Shown here: positions 16,563-25,321 of the stretch, piece after piece
Numbering within the stretch: the first letter of the stretch is position 1
How the letters are laid out: every line of letters begins with the position of its first letter
Source: Paenalicyclobacillus cellulosilyticus
GTDB lineage: Bacteria; Bacillota; Bacilli; Alicyclobacillales; Alicyclobacillaceae
Length of the DNA stretch: 50,792 bases
Assembly: GCF_014647315.1 (NCBI RefSeq)
Contig: NZ_BMOY01000021.1
Location: 1 to 50,792, forward strand
Direction: 5' to 3'
The notes under the pieces: generated by a model
Told to the model about the DNA's origin: nothing
Seen by the model: the letters and a program-made list of their open reading frames with translations, nothing else
Database searches by the model: none
Made by a program: the position numbers and the translations under genes

Positions 16563-18028
16563 ACCATCCCGGCGATGTCCGTACACAGGCTCAACCTGCT
16601 TCCACGGACGCGGCTGCGGCCACCACGGCAACGGCTGGCGCGGAGAAGGCCATTCTAGCATCATCGGCCCCGGCGCGGAACCTGCCCGGCTTATGGGCCG
16701 ATGCATGCCTCGCCGCGGCCACCGCGCTGATTTTCGCCGCCCTCACCTCCCCGCGCTTCCCGTTCGATGCCCCCGCGGAGGTCCTCGCCGCGGCAGGCAT
16801 CGTCACGTTGACCGCACGCCTTGACCTGCCAAGCCGGCCGGGTCAGGCACGCGGGTCCCGCAAAACGCGGGCTGGCGTCGTCGCGATGACGCTTGCCCTC
16901 GCCGCCGCATGGACAGCGACCCGCGGCGGGTTTGCAGCGTTTTGTTGCCTGCTTGCCTGGTCCGTGTTTGCGATCCGCCGCCTCACCGACGCCCGCGATA
17001 CCATCGACAGCGAGGTGCAGTTTCGGCGGCTGTTCCTCGACGGTGGCGTGATGCTGGCAGGACTGCTGCTTGCCTGGAGTTTCCTGGACAGCGGGAACAG
17101 TGGTGCAGGCACGGGGGTTTCAGGCGGGACCATCCCGGCAGGCGGTGCAGGCAGCGCCGCGATGGCCGCAAGCGGCGTTGCCCGCTGGCTGTACCTCGGT
17201 GCCGTGGCGTTGCGAGTCGCGGCGCTGCGCCGCGCCCAGATTGAGCTGGCGCGGGAAGCGGGTGCGCAAGACTTCCCCGGGATGGCGCGCGTGCTGGCAC
17301 CGGCCGGGATGGCGCTCGCCGCAGCAGTGGGGGTGATCCTCAGCCCTGCCTTGCGCCCTTGGTTCATCCTCACGGGCCTGATTGGGATCTTTGTCTGGTG
17401 GCTCCTCCGCGAGCGACGTTTGGACGCCTCTTGGCTGGTGCCGTTTTTGCTCTTGTTCCTCATCCCGTTGCTCCAACACATGCGGTGGCGTGCCCTGCCG
17501 TGGCTTCCCCAACCGCTCGCCGGCCTCCCGCACCTGAAACAGGCTGCAACGGCGTATCCGCATCCACCTGGTCCGAACCTGAGCGCCCTGTGGACCGGAT
17601 TGGGATGGTTGCTGCTGCTGGCACTGGTCGCGTACCTCGCATGGAAGTGGCGGCAAGCCGGGCCGCCTGCGGCGGTGAGCGATGATCCGCCGCCGGTCAT
17701 CGAACGTCGCCGCCTTCCCCGGCGTCCGCCGCACGAACCGGCCGTACCGCCGACGCCAGTCCGGCGGCTCCTGCAGGCATGGTTCGCCGCCGAAGCGGCA
17801 CGCGGCCGCGTGCGCCGACCCGGCGAGACAGCCGCGCAGTTCGCCGCCCGCTGGCGGGAAGAACAACAGCGGGACACCGCTTCGATTTGGTTGGCAAAGC
17901 TCGTCCCGCTGTATGAAGCGGATCGTTACGGAGAGGTGCCTGCGCCGGAAGACGAGGTGGCGCGCATCGCCGAGGCGATGCGTCAAGACGGCGTGCTGCC
18001 CCCCGACAGACGCGGCCGGACACCGTGA
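16559..18028 (+). CDS. Polytopic membrane protein with C-terminal DUF4129
   Basis: 489 residues from a GTG overlapping the DUF58 stop, with AGGAGGTG eight bases upstream. A Thr/Ala-rich N-terminus precedes about eight TM helices, then a cytoplasmic tail ending in a DUF4129-type motif: VRRLLQAWFAAEAARGR, RRPGETAAQFAARW and KLVPLYEADRYGE. In the common MoxR-DUF58-TgpA arrangement the third protein contains an extracytoplasmic transglutaminase core between the TM block and DUF4129. Here the space between the last helices has no Cys-His-Asp core, so it looks like a TgpA-type scaffold that lacks the enzyme domain. Confidence 0.8.
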   Translation: MNHPGDVRTQAQPASTDAAAATTATAGAEKAILASSAPARNLPGLWADACLAAATALIFAALTSPRFPFDAPAEVLAAAGIVTLTARLDLPSRPGQARGSRKTRAGVVAMTLALAAAWTATRGGFAAFCCLLAWSVFAIRRLTDARDTIDSEVQFRRLFLDGGVMLAGLLLAWSFLDSGNSGAGTGVSGGTIPAGGAGSAAMAASGVARWLYLGAVALRVAALRRAQIELAREAGAQDFPGMARVLAPAGMALAAAVGVILSPALRPWFILTGLIGIFVWWLLRERRLDASWLVPFLLLFLIPLLQHMRWRALPWLPQPLAGLPHLKQAATAYPHPPGPNLSALWTGLGWLLLLALVAYLAWKWRQAGPPAAVSDDPPPVIERRRLPRRPPHEPAVPPTPVRRLLQAWFAAEAARGRVRRPGETAAQFAARWREEQQRDTASIWLAKLVPLYEADRYGEVPAPEDEVARIAEAMRQDGVLPPDRRGRTP

Positions 18029-18105
18029 CGCCCTGTCCGCTGCACGAGGCGAGGCCACAACAGGCAGCCGGTTCGTGACAAGCCTGTCCGGCACCACCGC
18101 GCCGC

Positions 18106-18570
18106 TCAGCGGTGAATCCGTACCACCACCGTGCCGGGCTCCTCTTCCAGTACGTCGTACTGGTATCCCCGCTCTTCCAGTTCCGGCAACAGGAACGCGG
18201 GTACCCGTTCATTCCAAATCTCCAGTCCCCGCTCTCCGGCCGCGAACGCCGGGTCCTGGTCAAGCAACGTCAAGGTGCGGATCATCGGCTGCGGCGGTTC
18301 GAGGCCGCGGTTGTCGATCCGCCAGTACGGCAGCGGGGTCTGTTCCCGCGAAAATTGGACGATGAAATGGTCGTCCGCTTCTTGTCGCACCACGTGCTGA
18401 AAGCCCTGCTTGCCGAGAACACGCTCCAGCGGCACCGGGTCGAACGTGGCGTGGAGCTGAAACACGTCGCGTTCACCCACCGTCTGCACCGTCTCCATGA
18501 TGACCTGGAACGGCTCCCCTTTGGCCAGGAGAATCGGTCGTACGTCAAGGTCCACGATGCGCCGGGCCAT
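18106..18570 (-). CDS. DUF2249 domain protein, duplicated domain
   Basis: 154 residues from the ATG at 18570 (AGAGGGGG nine bases upstream; another ATG at 18576 is closer). The first half carries the DUF2249 pattern DLDVRPILLAKGEPFQVIMETV and VVRQEADDHFIVQF; the second half (PQPMIRTLTLLDQD ... LLPELEERGYQYDVLEEEPGTVVVRI) looks like a diverged second copy. DUF2249 proteins have a small TusA-like alpha/beta fold, often sit near denitrification and heme-copper oxidase genes, and have no assigned reaction. Here it follows ctaB on the same strand, and a single-domain relative lies in the NirK cluster at 34761. The link to heme or NO metabolism is therefore contextual. Confidence 0.8.
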   Translation of the reverse strand: MARRIVDLDVRPILLAKGEPFQVIMETVQTVGERDVFQLHATFDPVPLERVLGKQGFQHVVRQEADDHFIVQFSREQTPLPYWRIDNRGLEPPQPMIRTLTLLDQDPAFAAGERGLEIWNERVPAFLLPELEERGYQYDVLEEEPGTVVVRIHR

Positions 18571-18682
18571 GGCCATTTCCCCCTCTGCGTTCAGATTGGG
18601 GCCAAGCTGCTGCGACATGCGACCGCCGCCAGCCGACCGTCGGCCGCCGAACGCATCTTCATGCCAGCGGCAGCGAGCGGGC

Positions 18683-19618
18683 TTACGGCTGCGCGAGCGC
18701 CGCGCACACCGCGAGCGCGGTGTACACCACGGGCAGATACACCAGCGACCCGACAAACGTTCGCCGTGCCCACGTGGTCTCATCTGTCTTCGCGCGCAGC
18801 AAGCGGAAATTGCCCCACCAGAACCAAACACCCGCCAGCGCGGCCACCACCGCGTACGCCGCCGGCACGGCGCCCGCCACCCATGGCACGAGTGACACAG
18901 GCAACAGCACGGTCGCGTACGCGAGCATCGCCCGTCGCGTCGCTTCCCGCCCGCGCACCACCGGCAACATCGGCACGCCGGCCGCCGCGTAGTCGTCTTC
19001 CTTATAGAGGGCCAGGCTCCAGAAGTGGGACGGAGTCCAGAAAAACGTGATGGCGAACAGCGCCCACGCCGTCACGCCGAGGTGGCCGGTCACCGCCGCC
19101 CAGCCGACGAGCGGCGGGAACGCACCCGCTCCGCCGCCAATCACAATGTTCTGCGGTGTCCGGCGCTTGAGCCACATCGTATACACCACGGCGTAATACA
19201 GGTATCCGGCGAGCGACAGCCAAGCCGCGAGCGGGTTCGCCCATCGCCAAAGCAATATGAACCCGGCCGCGCCGAGCGCCAAGCCCATGCAGAGCGCCAG
19301 GCCCGGCGCGACAAGGCCCGCGGGGAGCGGGCGATGGCGCGTGCGCGACATCACCGCATCGATGTCGCGATCGAACCACATATTGACGGCCGCTGCGCCG
19401 CCTGCGGAGAACGCAAGACCGGTCACGGTTGCCGCGATGAGCCGCCAGCCCGGCAAACCATGGGCCGCCGCCACCATCGCACAGTAGGCGGTGAACACAA
19501 GCAACGCCACGATGCGCGGCTTGGTCAGTTCCACATACGCGGCGATGCCCCCGGCCAGGCGCAGCAACCAGGCGGCCGTCCTTGGTGCGGCACCCGTGGC
19601 CGCACGAGACAAGGTCAC
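18683..19618 (-). CDS. ctaB: Protoheme IX farnesyltransferase (heme O synthase)
   Basis: 311 residues from a GTG after GGAGGGGATG. A UbiA-family polytopic enzyme with about nine TM helices that transfers farnesyl diphosphate to heme B, giving heme O for the quinol oxidase. Key signatures: VELTKPRIVALLVFTAYC at the start, NMWFDRDIDAVMSRTRHRP with the NxxxDxxxD diphosphate-binding motif near residue 79, and the second Asp-rich loop at SLALYKEDDYAAAGVPMLP. Heme A synthase (ctaA) and the oxidase itself are 19 kb to the right, so this gene is unlinked to its pathway partners. It appears to share a transcript with the DUF2249 protein downstream (112 nt gap). Confidence 0.95.
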   Translation of the reverse strand: MTLSRAATGAAPRTAAWLLRLAGGIAAYVELTKPRIVALLVFTAYCAMVAAAHGLPGWRLIAATVTGLAFSAGGAAAVNMWFDRDIDAVMSRTRHRPLPAGLVAPGLALCMGLALGAAGFILLWRWANPLAAWLSLAGYLYYAVVYTMWLKRRTPQNIVIGGGAGAFPPLVGWAAVTGHLGVTAWALFAITFFWTPSHFWSLALYKEDDYAAAGVPMLPVVRGREATRRAMLAYATVLLPVSLVPWVAGAVPAAYAVVAALAGVWFWWGNFRLLRAKTDETTWARRTFVGSLVYLPVVYTALAVCAALAQP

Positions 19619-19745
19619 GGGTCATCCCTCCCCTCCGCAGCGGATACACCGCGATGCACTGAGTAGAGAAAACGCGACCCGGGGATTGCCCATCCCGACT
19701 CACCGTTACTGTACCTGAGGCCGGCGGAGGCCGCTGTGCGTTCCA

Positions 19746-20774
19746 TCACAGAAGACCAGCCCGGGTTGCCCGCAAACGGGCATCGCGAAAGCCGACGAAG
19801 CAGCGGTTTTCCTCGTCCCACAACCGATGGCGCAGGCAGCGCAGGCTTTCGCGCAGGCTCATGCCCGGCACCGCCGCCAAGGCGGGCGTGTTCACCCAAG
19901 CACGTTCCAAGTAGTAATTGGGAATGCGCGAGCTCAGGTGATGCACGTGGTGATACCCGATGTTCGCCGTGAACCACTGCAACACCCGGGGCAGGCGGTA
20001 GAAGGAGCTGCCTTCGAGGGCGGCGCGGACATGATCCCACTCTGTTTCGGACGCGAAATAGGAAGGATCAAACTGGTGCTGGACGTAGAACAGCCAGATG
20101 CCGGCCATGCCGGCAAGGTAGAGGATGGTGCCTTCGATGAGGAGGAAATGCTGCCAGCCGCAGAGCCAGCACAGCGCGGCGCTGATGACCGCAAGCGCCG
20201 CATTGGTGGCGTACGTGTTCCACCGCTCCGAGGCACGGGCACCTTTTTGATTCCACCGGTACTGAATGACCACCACCAACACGGGTCCAAGGCCAAACAT
20301 CACCAGCGGATGCCGGTACAGACGGTACAGCAAGCGCCGCCACCGAGAAGCCGCACAGTACTCCCTGACCGTGAGCGTCCAGATGTCGCCGGTGCCGCGG
20401 CGGGACAGGTTGCCGTTGCTCGCGTGGTGTATGGCGTGTTCCCGCCGCCACTGGGCGTATGGAAACCAGGTCAGAATACCCGTGACGACGCCGACAACCT
20501 GGTTCCATCTCCGCTGCCGCCAGAAGGAGCCGTGGCAGCAATCGTGAAAGATGACGAAGATGCGCACGAGAAAGCCTGCCGCGATGACGAGAACAGGCAG
20601 AGTGAGCCAAAACGACACAGACAGGAGGACATGGGCTGACCACCACAGAACGAGAAACGGGATGATGGTGCTGGTGAGCTGCCAGAGGCTGCGCCCCGCA
20701 TGCGGGGTTTCAAACGGCCGTACTGCCAGCTTTAAGCTGGTTGGTTCGTGCATCTCGCGTTTCCACATCTCCAT
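19746..20774 (-). CDS. Fatty acid desaturase
   Basis: 342 residues, membrane-bound di-iron desaturase. All three histidine boxes are present: HDCCH (77-81), HAIHH (113-117) and GYHHVHH near residue 277. About four TM helices are arranged in two pairs. This resembles the Bacillus Des acyl-lipid desaturase, which introduces a double bond into existing phospholipid acyl chains and is induced by cold through DesKR; no desKR pair is adjacent here. The start is uncertain among MEMWKREM and the following MHEP; the SD is weak (GGTGGTGA). It is divergent from gluQ. Confidence 0.9.
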   Translation of the reverse strand: MEMWKREMHEPTSLKLAVRPFETPHAGRSLWQLTSTIIPFLVLWWSAHVLLSVSFWLTLPVLVIAAGFLVRIFVIFHDCCHGSFWRQRRWNQVVGVVTGILTWFPYAQWRREHAIHHASNGNLSRRGTGDIWTLTVREYCAASRWRRLLYRLYRHPLVMFGLGPVLVVVIQYRWNQKGARASERWNTYATNAALAVISAALCWLCGWQHFLLIEGTILYLAGMAGIWLFYVQHQFDPSYFASETEWDHVRAALEGSSFYRLPRVLQWFTANIGYHHVHHLSSRIPNYYLERAWVNTPALAAVPGMSLRESLRCLRHRLWDEENRCFVGFRDARLRATRAGLL

Positions 20775-20951
20775 TCACCACCGCATGCTTGCGGCTTGCC
20801 GCCATCATACGCCGTTTGCGGGGAGAAAACCAGAGCGATTTTGTACAATTTCATCACCAGGAGGAAAAACAGAGAGGAGACATTGGCCGCGCGGGGCACC
20901 GGGCTCGTGCGCCACGAACGGTCTTTCGCCCCGCAGGCGAGGAGGTGTGCC

Positions 20952-21926
20952 ATGGAAAAGGTCCGCGGCCGCTTTGCCCCTACACCCTCGGGTTGGCTGC
21001 ATTTGGGCAACGCCTGGACCGCGCTGTGGGCCTGGTTGCATGCCCGGCAGGCAAACGGATCGTTCATACTGCGCATGGAAGACATTGACCTCCCGCGCTG
21101 CAAACCGGAATACGCCGCGCAGATCCTCGACGACCTGCGTTGGCTCGGCCTCGACTGGGATGAGGGGCCGGACGTGGGCGGGCCGTTTGCGCCTTATGCC
21201 CAACGCGCTCGATCCCGCCTGTACCTGGACGCCCTCGCCCGCCTGCGCCGCGACGGCCGCCTGTATCCGTGTTTCTGCAGCCGGGCGGAGCTGCTGGCCA
21301 TCGCCCGTGCCCCGCACGGCCTCGGCAGCGAAGGCCCGGCGTATCCCGGCACCTGCCGCCGCCTCACCCCCGCCGAACAAGCGGATCGCGCCAGGCGCAA
21401 GCGCCCCGCGTGGCGGTTCGCCATGCCGGATGCGCCCATCTCGTTTGACGATCTCGTCCTCGGCCCGCAGTCCTTCCCGCCCGGCGCAGGCGGCGACTTC
21501 ATCGTGGAGCGCGCGGACGGCGTGATTGCCTACCAGCTGGCGGTGGTGGTGGACGACGCGGCCATGGCCGTCACCCACGTCGTGCGCGGGGCCGACCTCC
21601 TCGACTCGACGCCGCGGCAGATCTGGCTGTACGACGCCCTGGGTCTGCCCGCGCCCCGCTTCGCCCACGTGCCGCTTTTGCTCGGCCCGGACGGCCGCCG
21701 GCTGGCGAAGCGCGACGCCACGCTCACCCTGCCCGGCCTGCGCGCGCACGGGGTTGCGCCCGAGCGCGTGGTGGGCCTTTTGGCGCACTGCGCCGGGCTC
21801 AGCGAGACGCCCGAACCCCTGCGCCCGGCCGACCTTCTGCCGCACTTTCGCCTCCATCGCCTCCCGCGCGAGCCGGTGCGCCTCCCGGCAGGGTTTGCGG
21901 CGTGGTTGGGCGCCGGCGCGACGTAG
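20952..21926 (+). CDS. gluQRS: Glutamyl-Q tRNA(Asp) synthetase
   Basis: 324 residues from an ATG after AGGAGGTG (20940-20947); an open frame continues upstream but is not coding-like. It is a truncated GluRS lacking the anticodon-binding domain. The HIGH-like site is [13 protein letters not shown], the KMSKS-like loop is [12 protein letters not shown], and the zinc-binding cysteines characteristic of GluQ-RS are in YPCFCSR and AYPGTCR. The enzyme glutamylates queuosine at position 34 of tRNA-Asp. It is common in Proteobacteria and less so in Firmicutes. No queuosine biosynthesis gene is in the window. Confidence 0.93.
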   Translation: MEKVRGRFAPTPSGWLHLGNAWTALWAWLHARQANGSFILRMEDIDLPRCKPEYAAQILDDLRWLGLDWDEGPDVGGPFAPYAQRARSRLYLDALARLRRDGRLYPCFCSRAELLAIARAPHGLGSEGPAYPGTCRRLTPAEQADRARRKRPAWRFAMPDAPISFDDLVLGPQSFPPGAGGDFIVERADGVIAYQLAVVVDDAAMAVTHVVRGADLLDSTPRQIWLYDALGLPAPRFAHVPLLLGPDGRRLAKRDATLTLPGLRAHGVAPERVVGLLAHCAGLSETPEPLRPADLLPHFRLHRLPREPVRLPAGFAAWLGAGAT

Positions 21927-22031
21927 CCGTCGCAAGCCGACAGGCGAAGGCGCCGCGCCCCCTCGGGGCTGCGCGCACGTTTGCGTTATACTGGTGCCGG
22001 AAGGGACTGCGCGGAACGGGAGGATGGCGGC

Positions 22032-22586
22032 ATGGCGAAGCCCAAGCGGGATCGTTCCGAAGCCTATACATACGCCGATTACCTCACCTGGGACGGCCCG
22101 GAGCGATGGGAGTTGATCGACGGGATACCCTATATGTTGGCAAGTCCGACACCGGAACATCAACAGGTCGTGTTACAGCTGGGTGCGGAATTCGCCATGT
22201 ATCTGCGGGGAAAAGATTGCCAAGCGTACATCGCCCCGATGGACTTGTGCTTCGAGGAGAGTTTACAAACCCGGGATGTCGTACAGCCCGATTTGTTTGT
22301 GATGTGCGGCAGATACGGACGCGACAAGCGGATTGTCGGCGTGCCGGTTCTGGTCATTGAAGTCCTGTCGCCGTCCACTGCGACCCAGGACCTGATCCGC
22401 AAACTGAACCTGTACCAACGCGTGCAAGTTCCAGAATACTGGGTGGTGGACCCGGGAGAGCAGGTCATCCACGTGTACCGGCACGACGGCACCGCGTTGC
22501 GCTGGATGGCCGAGTTCAAGCGTGGTGACACATTGTGTCCCGCCCGTTTTCCCGATCTCGCCCTCGACGTGGGGACGATTTTCTAA
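22032..22586 (+). CDS. Uma2 family (DUF820) PD-(D/E)XK endonuclease-like protein
   Basis: 184 residues. The family fold is clear: TYADYLTWDGPERWELIDG at the N-terminus with the first acidic residue, VVQPDLFVMC with the catalytic Asp, and VLVIEVLSPSTATQDLIRK providing the E-x-V variant of the ExK motif and the downstream Lys. LYQRVQVPEYWVVDPGEQVIHVY completes the conserved core. Such genes are greatly expanded in cyanobacteria and thermophilic Firmicutes and are suspected mobile or selfish nucleases; activity is unproven for most. It stands alone between gluQRS and the lactonase gene. Confidence 0.85.
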   Translation: MAKPKRDRSEAYTYADYLTWDGPERWELIDGIPYMLASPTPEHQQVVLQLGAEFAMYLRGKDCQAYIAPMDLCFEESLQTRDVVQPDLFVMCGRYGRDKRIVGVPVLVIEVLSPSTATQDLIRKLNLYQRVQVPEYWVVDPGEQVIHVYRHDGTALRWMAEFKRGDTLCPARFPDLALDVGTIF

Positions 22587-22642
22587 CTTAAAGGGAAAGG
22601 CACATCGTATGCGGCCCTTCCCGCCCAAAGGAGGTCTGCCCC

Positions 22643-23518
22643 ATGGCCCATACGCTTGAACTCATCCTCGATGCCCGCGCCACGCTCGGCGAAGGCCCGT
22701 CCTGGCACGTCGGTGAAGGCGTGCTCTACTGGGTGGACATCGAAGGCCGTGCCATTCACGTCTACCACCCCGGCACCGGGCGGGATCGTACCATCCCCGT
22801 CGGCCAGATGGTCGGCGCGGTGGTCCCGCGCGCGCAAGGCGGTCTGGTGGTCGTCCTGCAGGACGGATTCTACGCGCTCAATCCGGTCACCGGCGCGCTC
22901 TCCCTACTCGCAGCGGTGGAGGCGGACGACCCGCGCACCCGCTTCAACGACGGCAAGTGCGATGCCCGCGGCCGCTTCTGGGCGGGAACCATGGCGATAG
23001 CCGATAGTCCGGAACCGCTCGGTTCGCTCTACTGCTTGGAGCCGGATCTCTCCGTCCGCAAGGTGCTTTCCGGCATCTTCTGCTCCAACGGCATCGGCTG
23101 GAGTCCGGACAACCGGGTGATGTACTACATCGACAGCCCGACCCGCAAGGTCATGGCGTACGACTACCATCTCGACACCGGCACCATCGCCAATCCCCGG
23201 GTGGTGGCGGAGATTGACCAGGGCGTGCCGGACGGCATGACCGTGGACGAAGAAGGCATGATCTGGGTGGCACAGTGGGACGGCGGCGTGGTTTCGCGGT
23301 GGAACCCGTACACCGGCGAACGCCTGCTCACCGTCGAGGTCCCCGCGCCGCGCACCACCTCGTGCGTCTTCGGCGGGCCCAACCTGGATGAACTGTACAT
23401 CACCAGCGCCCGCACCGGGCTCGACGCGGCAACCCTCGCCGCCTATACCCACTCGGGAGGCCTGTTCCGGGCGTCCGTGGGCGTGCGCGGCCTCCCGACC
23501 TGCGCATTTGCCGGCTGA
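22643..23518 (+). CDS. SMP-30/gluconolactonase family protein
   Basis: 291 residues with SD AAAGGAGGT. A six-bladed beta-propeller hydrolase. Divalent-metal ligands of the family are visible: the Glu in LGEGPSWHV near residue 15, Asn in FCSNGIGWSPDN, and Asp in PDGMTVDEEGMIWVAQW, plus substrate-site FNDGKCDARGRFWAGTM. Members hydrolyse sugar lactones such as gluconolactone, xylonolactone or arabinonolactone; the sugar cannot be assigned from sequence. No sugar dehydrogenase or dehydratase is adjacent. Confidence 0.9.
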   Translation: MAHTLELILDARATLGEGPSWHVGEGVLYWVDIEGRAIHVYHPGTGRDRTIPVGQMVGAVVPRAQGGLVVVLQDGFYALNPVTGALSLLAAVEADDPRTRFNDGKCDARGRFWAGTMAIADSPEPLGSLYCLEPDLSVRKVLSGIFCSNGIGWSPDNRVMYYIDSPTRKVMAYDYHLDTGTIANPRVVAEIDQGVPDGMTVDEEGMIWVAQWDGGVVSRWNPYTGERLLTVEVPAPRTTSCVFGGPNLDELYITSARTGLDAATLAAYTHSGGLFRASVGVRGLPTCAFAG

Positions 23519-23691
23519 CCCCACGCCACCGCAGGGAAGCGTCCTTGGGAAACGGGTTCGGCCATGTTTCTGCGATCCGCCCCGTCCGTCCGCATGATCC
23601 GCCCCGTCGCGCGGCAGACTAAGCGCCGGGATGAAGATCCCGCCAAACATGACGCGCATTTCCTCTCTGCGCGCGACGGGAGCGAATCCAG

Positions 23692-25311
23692 ATGCGTTGG
23701 TTTTCTTTCCGGTCCCGCCGGAACCGGCGGACCGCGAGCTTCGACGCCGTGTGGAGCGGTCTGCGCAACCTGCACCAGGCCCGCTATCGCACCGCCCGCG
23801 CCGGCACAGCGCCCGCGCAGGCAGAAGCCTGGCAAGAAGCGCCCCTGCCCCGGCGCAGCCGTGCGTTTCATCAAGCGCTGAGCGAACTCTGGCAACCCAG
23901 CCACGACTTGCGGTTGCGCACCCTGCACATCGGCGGCCGCGACATCGTCGTGGCGTGGCTGAACGGCCTGACGGACAATGAACGCCTGCAGGCCGGCGTG
24001 TTCGATCCGCTTACGCACGCGGACGCGTACGCCTCGTCACCGGAAGCGCTGGCACAACGCCTCACGGCCACCTCCATCACCTACGCGCGGACGATGGGAG
24101 AATGCTCCACCGCGCTCGTCGGCGGGCGGGCGGTGGTGTACGTGGACCGGTCGGGCATGGCGCTGTGCCTCGACGTCAACCGGCCGCCGGGCCGCTCCGT
24201 CGACCGGGCGGAAAACGAGCCGACGGTGCAAGGTCCGCAGGAGGCGATGGTGGAAAGCCTCGACCTCAACGTCGCCCTGTTGCGCAAGCGGCTGCGCACG
24301 CCGCGTTTGAAGGTGGAGACGCACGAACTCGGCACGTACTCCCGCACCCAGGTCGCCATCCTCTACATCGAGGGTGTGGCCAAACCCGCCCTGGTGGAGG
24401 AGGTGCGCCAGCGCCTCCAGCGCATCCGCACCGACATCATCACCGACATCAACCATGTGCGGGAACACATCACCGACGCGCCGTTCACCCTCTTTCCCAC
24501 CACCGAGGAGACCGAGCGGCCGGAGCGCGTGGCCGGCAACCTCATGCAAGGGCGGGTCGCCGTCATCGCCGACGGATCGCCCACGGCGCTCTTGGTGCCG
24601 GTGACATTCTTCAACTTCCTGCTCTCGCCCGAGGACTACTACACCCAGTTCACGCTCGCTCTCCCCCTGCGCCTCATCCGGCACACCATGTTCTGGGCGG
24701 CCATCCTCCTGCCGGCGTTGTACGTGGCGGTGCTGTCGTACAACCAGGACCTCATCCCGACGCCGCTGCTCATCAGCGTTGCCGCCCAGCATGCAGGGAT
24801 CCCGTTCCCCACCGTGGCCGAGGCGCTGATCATGATGTTCTCCTTCGAGGCGTTGCGCGAGGCGGGCACGCGCCTCCCGCGCGCCGTCGGCCAATCGGTG
24901 AGCATCGTCGGCACGCTCATCATCGGCGATGCGGCCGTGCGCGCCGGACTCGTCTCGCCGGGGATGATCATCGTCATCGCCGCCACGGGCGTCGCCTCGT
25001 TCACCCTGCCCGGCCTGGGCCTGGTCCAGACCACGCGGCTGTTGCAATTTACGTTCGTGCTGTTAGCCGGCTTCCTCGGACTTTACGGCATCATCCTCGG
25101 CCTCATGTTCCTGCTCGGCCACCTGGTGTCCATCCGCTCGTTCGGCGTGCCGTACACCTCGCCCATCGCGCCGTTCATCTGGCAGGATATGAAAGATGTC
25201 ATCATCCGGGCGCCGTGGTGGGTGATGCGCGAGCGGCCGCGCCAATACGAGACGCTCGATCCGGTGCGCAGCCCGTCCCCGCCGCCGGCGAAGACCAAGG
25301 AACCCCGGTGA
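23692..25311 (+). CDS. Spore germination protein, GerA family A subunit
   Basis: 539 residues (SD GGGAG). A subunit of a nutrient germinant receptor in the spore inner membrane. It has the hydrophilic N-terminal domain (VFDPLTHADAYASS, AVVYVDRSGMALCLDVNRPPG) with the GerAA-typical EPTVQGPQEAMVESLDLNVALLR near residue 180. Four or five TM helices follow, with YNQDLIPTPLLISVAAQHAGIPFP, SFEALREAGTRLPRAVGQ and a short cytoplasmic tail. It begins a ger operon (A, C, small D-like, B, B). Such operons are transcribed by sigma-G in the forespore; I could not fix a sigma-G box in the 173-nt upstream region. Confidence 0.95.
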   Translation: MRWFSFRSRRNRRTASFDAVWSGLRNLHQARYRTARAGTAPAQAEAWQEAPLPRRSRAFHQALSELWQPSHDLRLRTLHIGGRDIVVAWLNGLTDNERLQAGVFDPLTHADAYASSPEALAQRLTATSITYARTMGECSTALVGGRAVVYVDRSGMALCLDVNRPPGRSVDRAENEPTVQGPQEAMVESLDLNVALLRKRLRTPRLKVETHELGTYSRTQVAILYIEGVAKPALVEEVRQRLQRIRTDIITDINHVREHITDAPFTLFPTTEETERPERVAGNLMQGRVAVIADGSPTALLVPVTFFNFLLSPEDYYTQFTLALPLRLIRHTMFWAAILLPALYVAVLSYNQDLIPTPLLISVAAQHAGIPFPTVAEALIMMFSFEALREAGTRLPRAVGQSVSIVGTLIIGDAAVRAGLVSPGMIIVIAATGVASFTLPGLGLVQTTRLLQFTFVLLAGFLGLYGIILGLMFLLGHLVSIRSFGVPYTSPIAPFIWQDMKDVIIRAPWWVMRERPRQYETLDPVRSPSPPPAKTKEPR

Positions 25312-25321
25312 GGGACGCAGG

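Noticed and set aside
16559-18028. Transglutaminase (TgpA) call for the third gene of the MoxR operon
   Set aside because: No Cys-His-Asp transglutaminase core can be found between the membrane helices and DUF4129.
23519-23691. Sigma-G promoter for the ger operon
   Set aside because: No pair of boxes matching the sigma-G consensus with correct spacing could be identified, though one is expected biologically.
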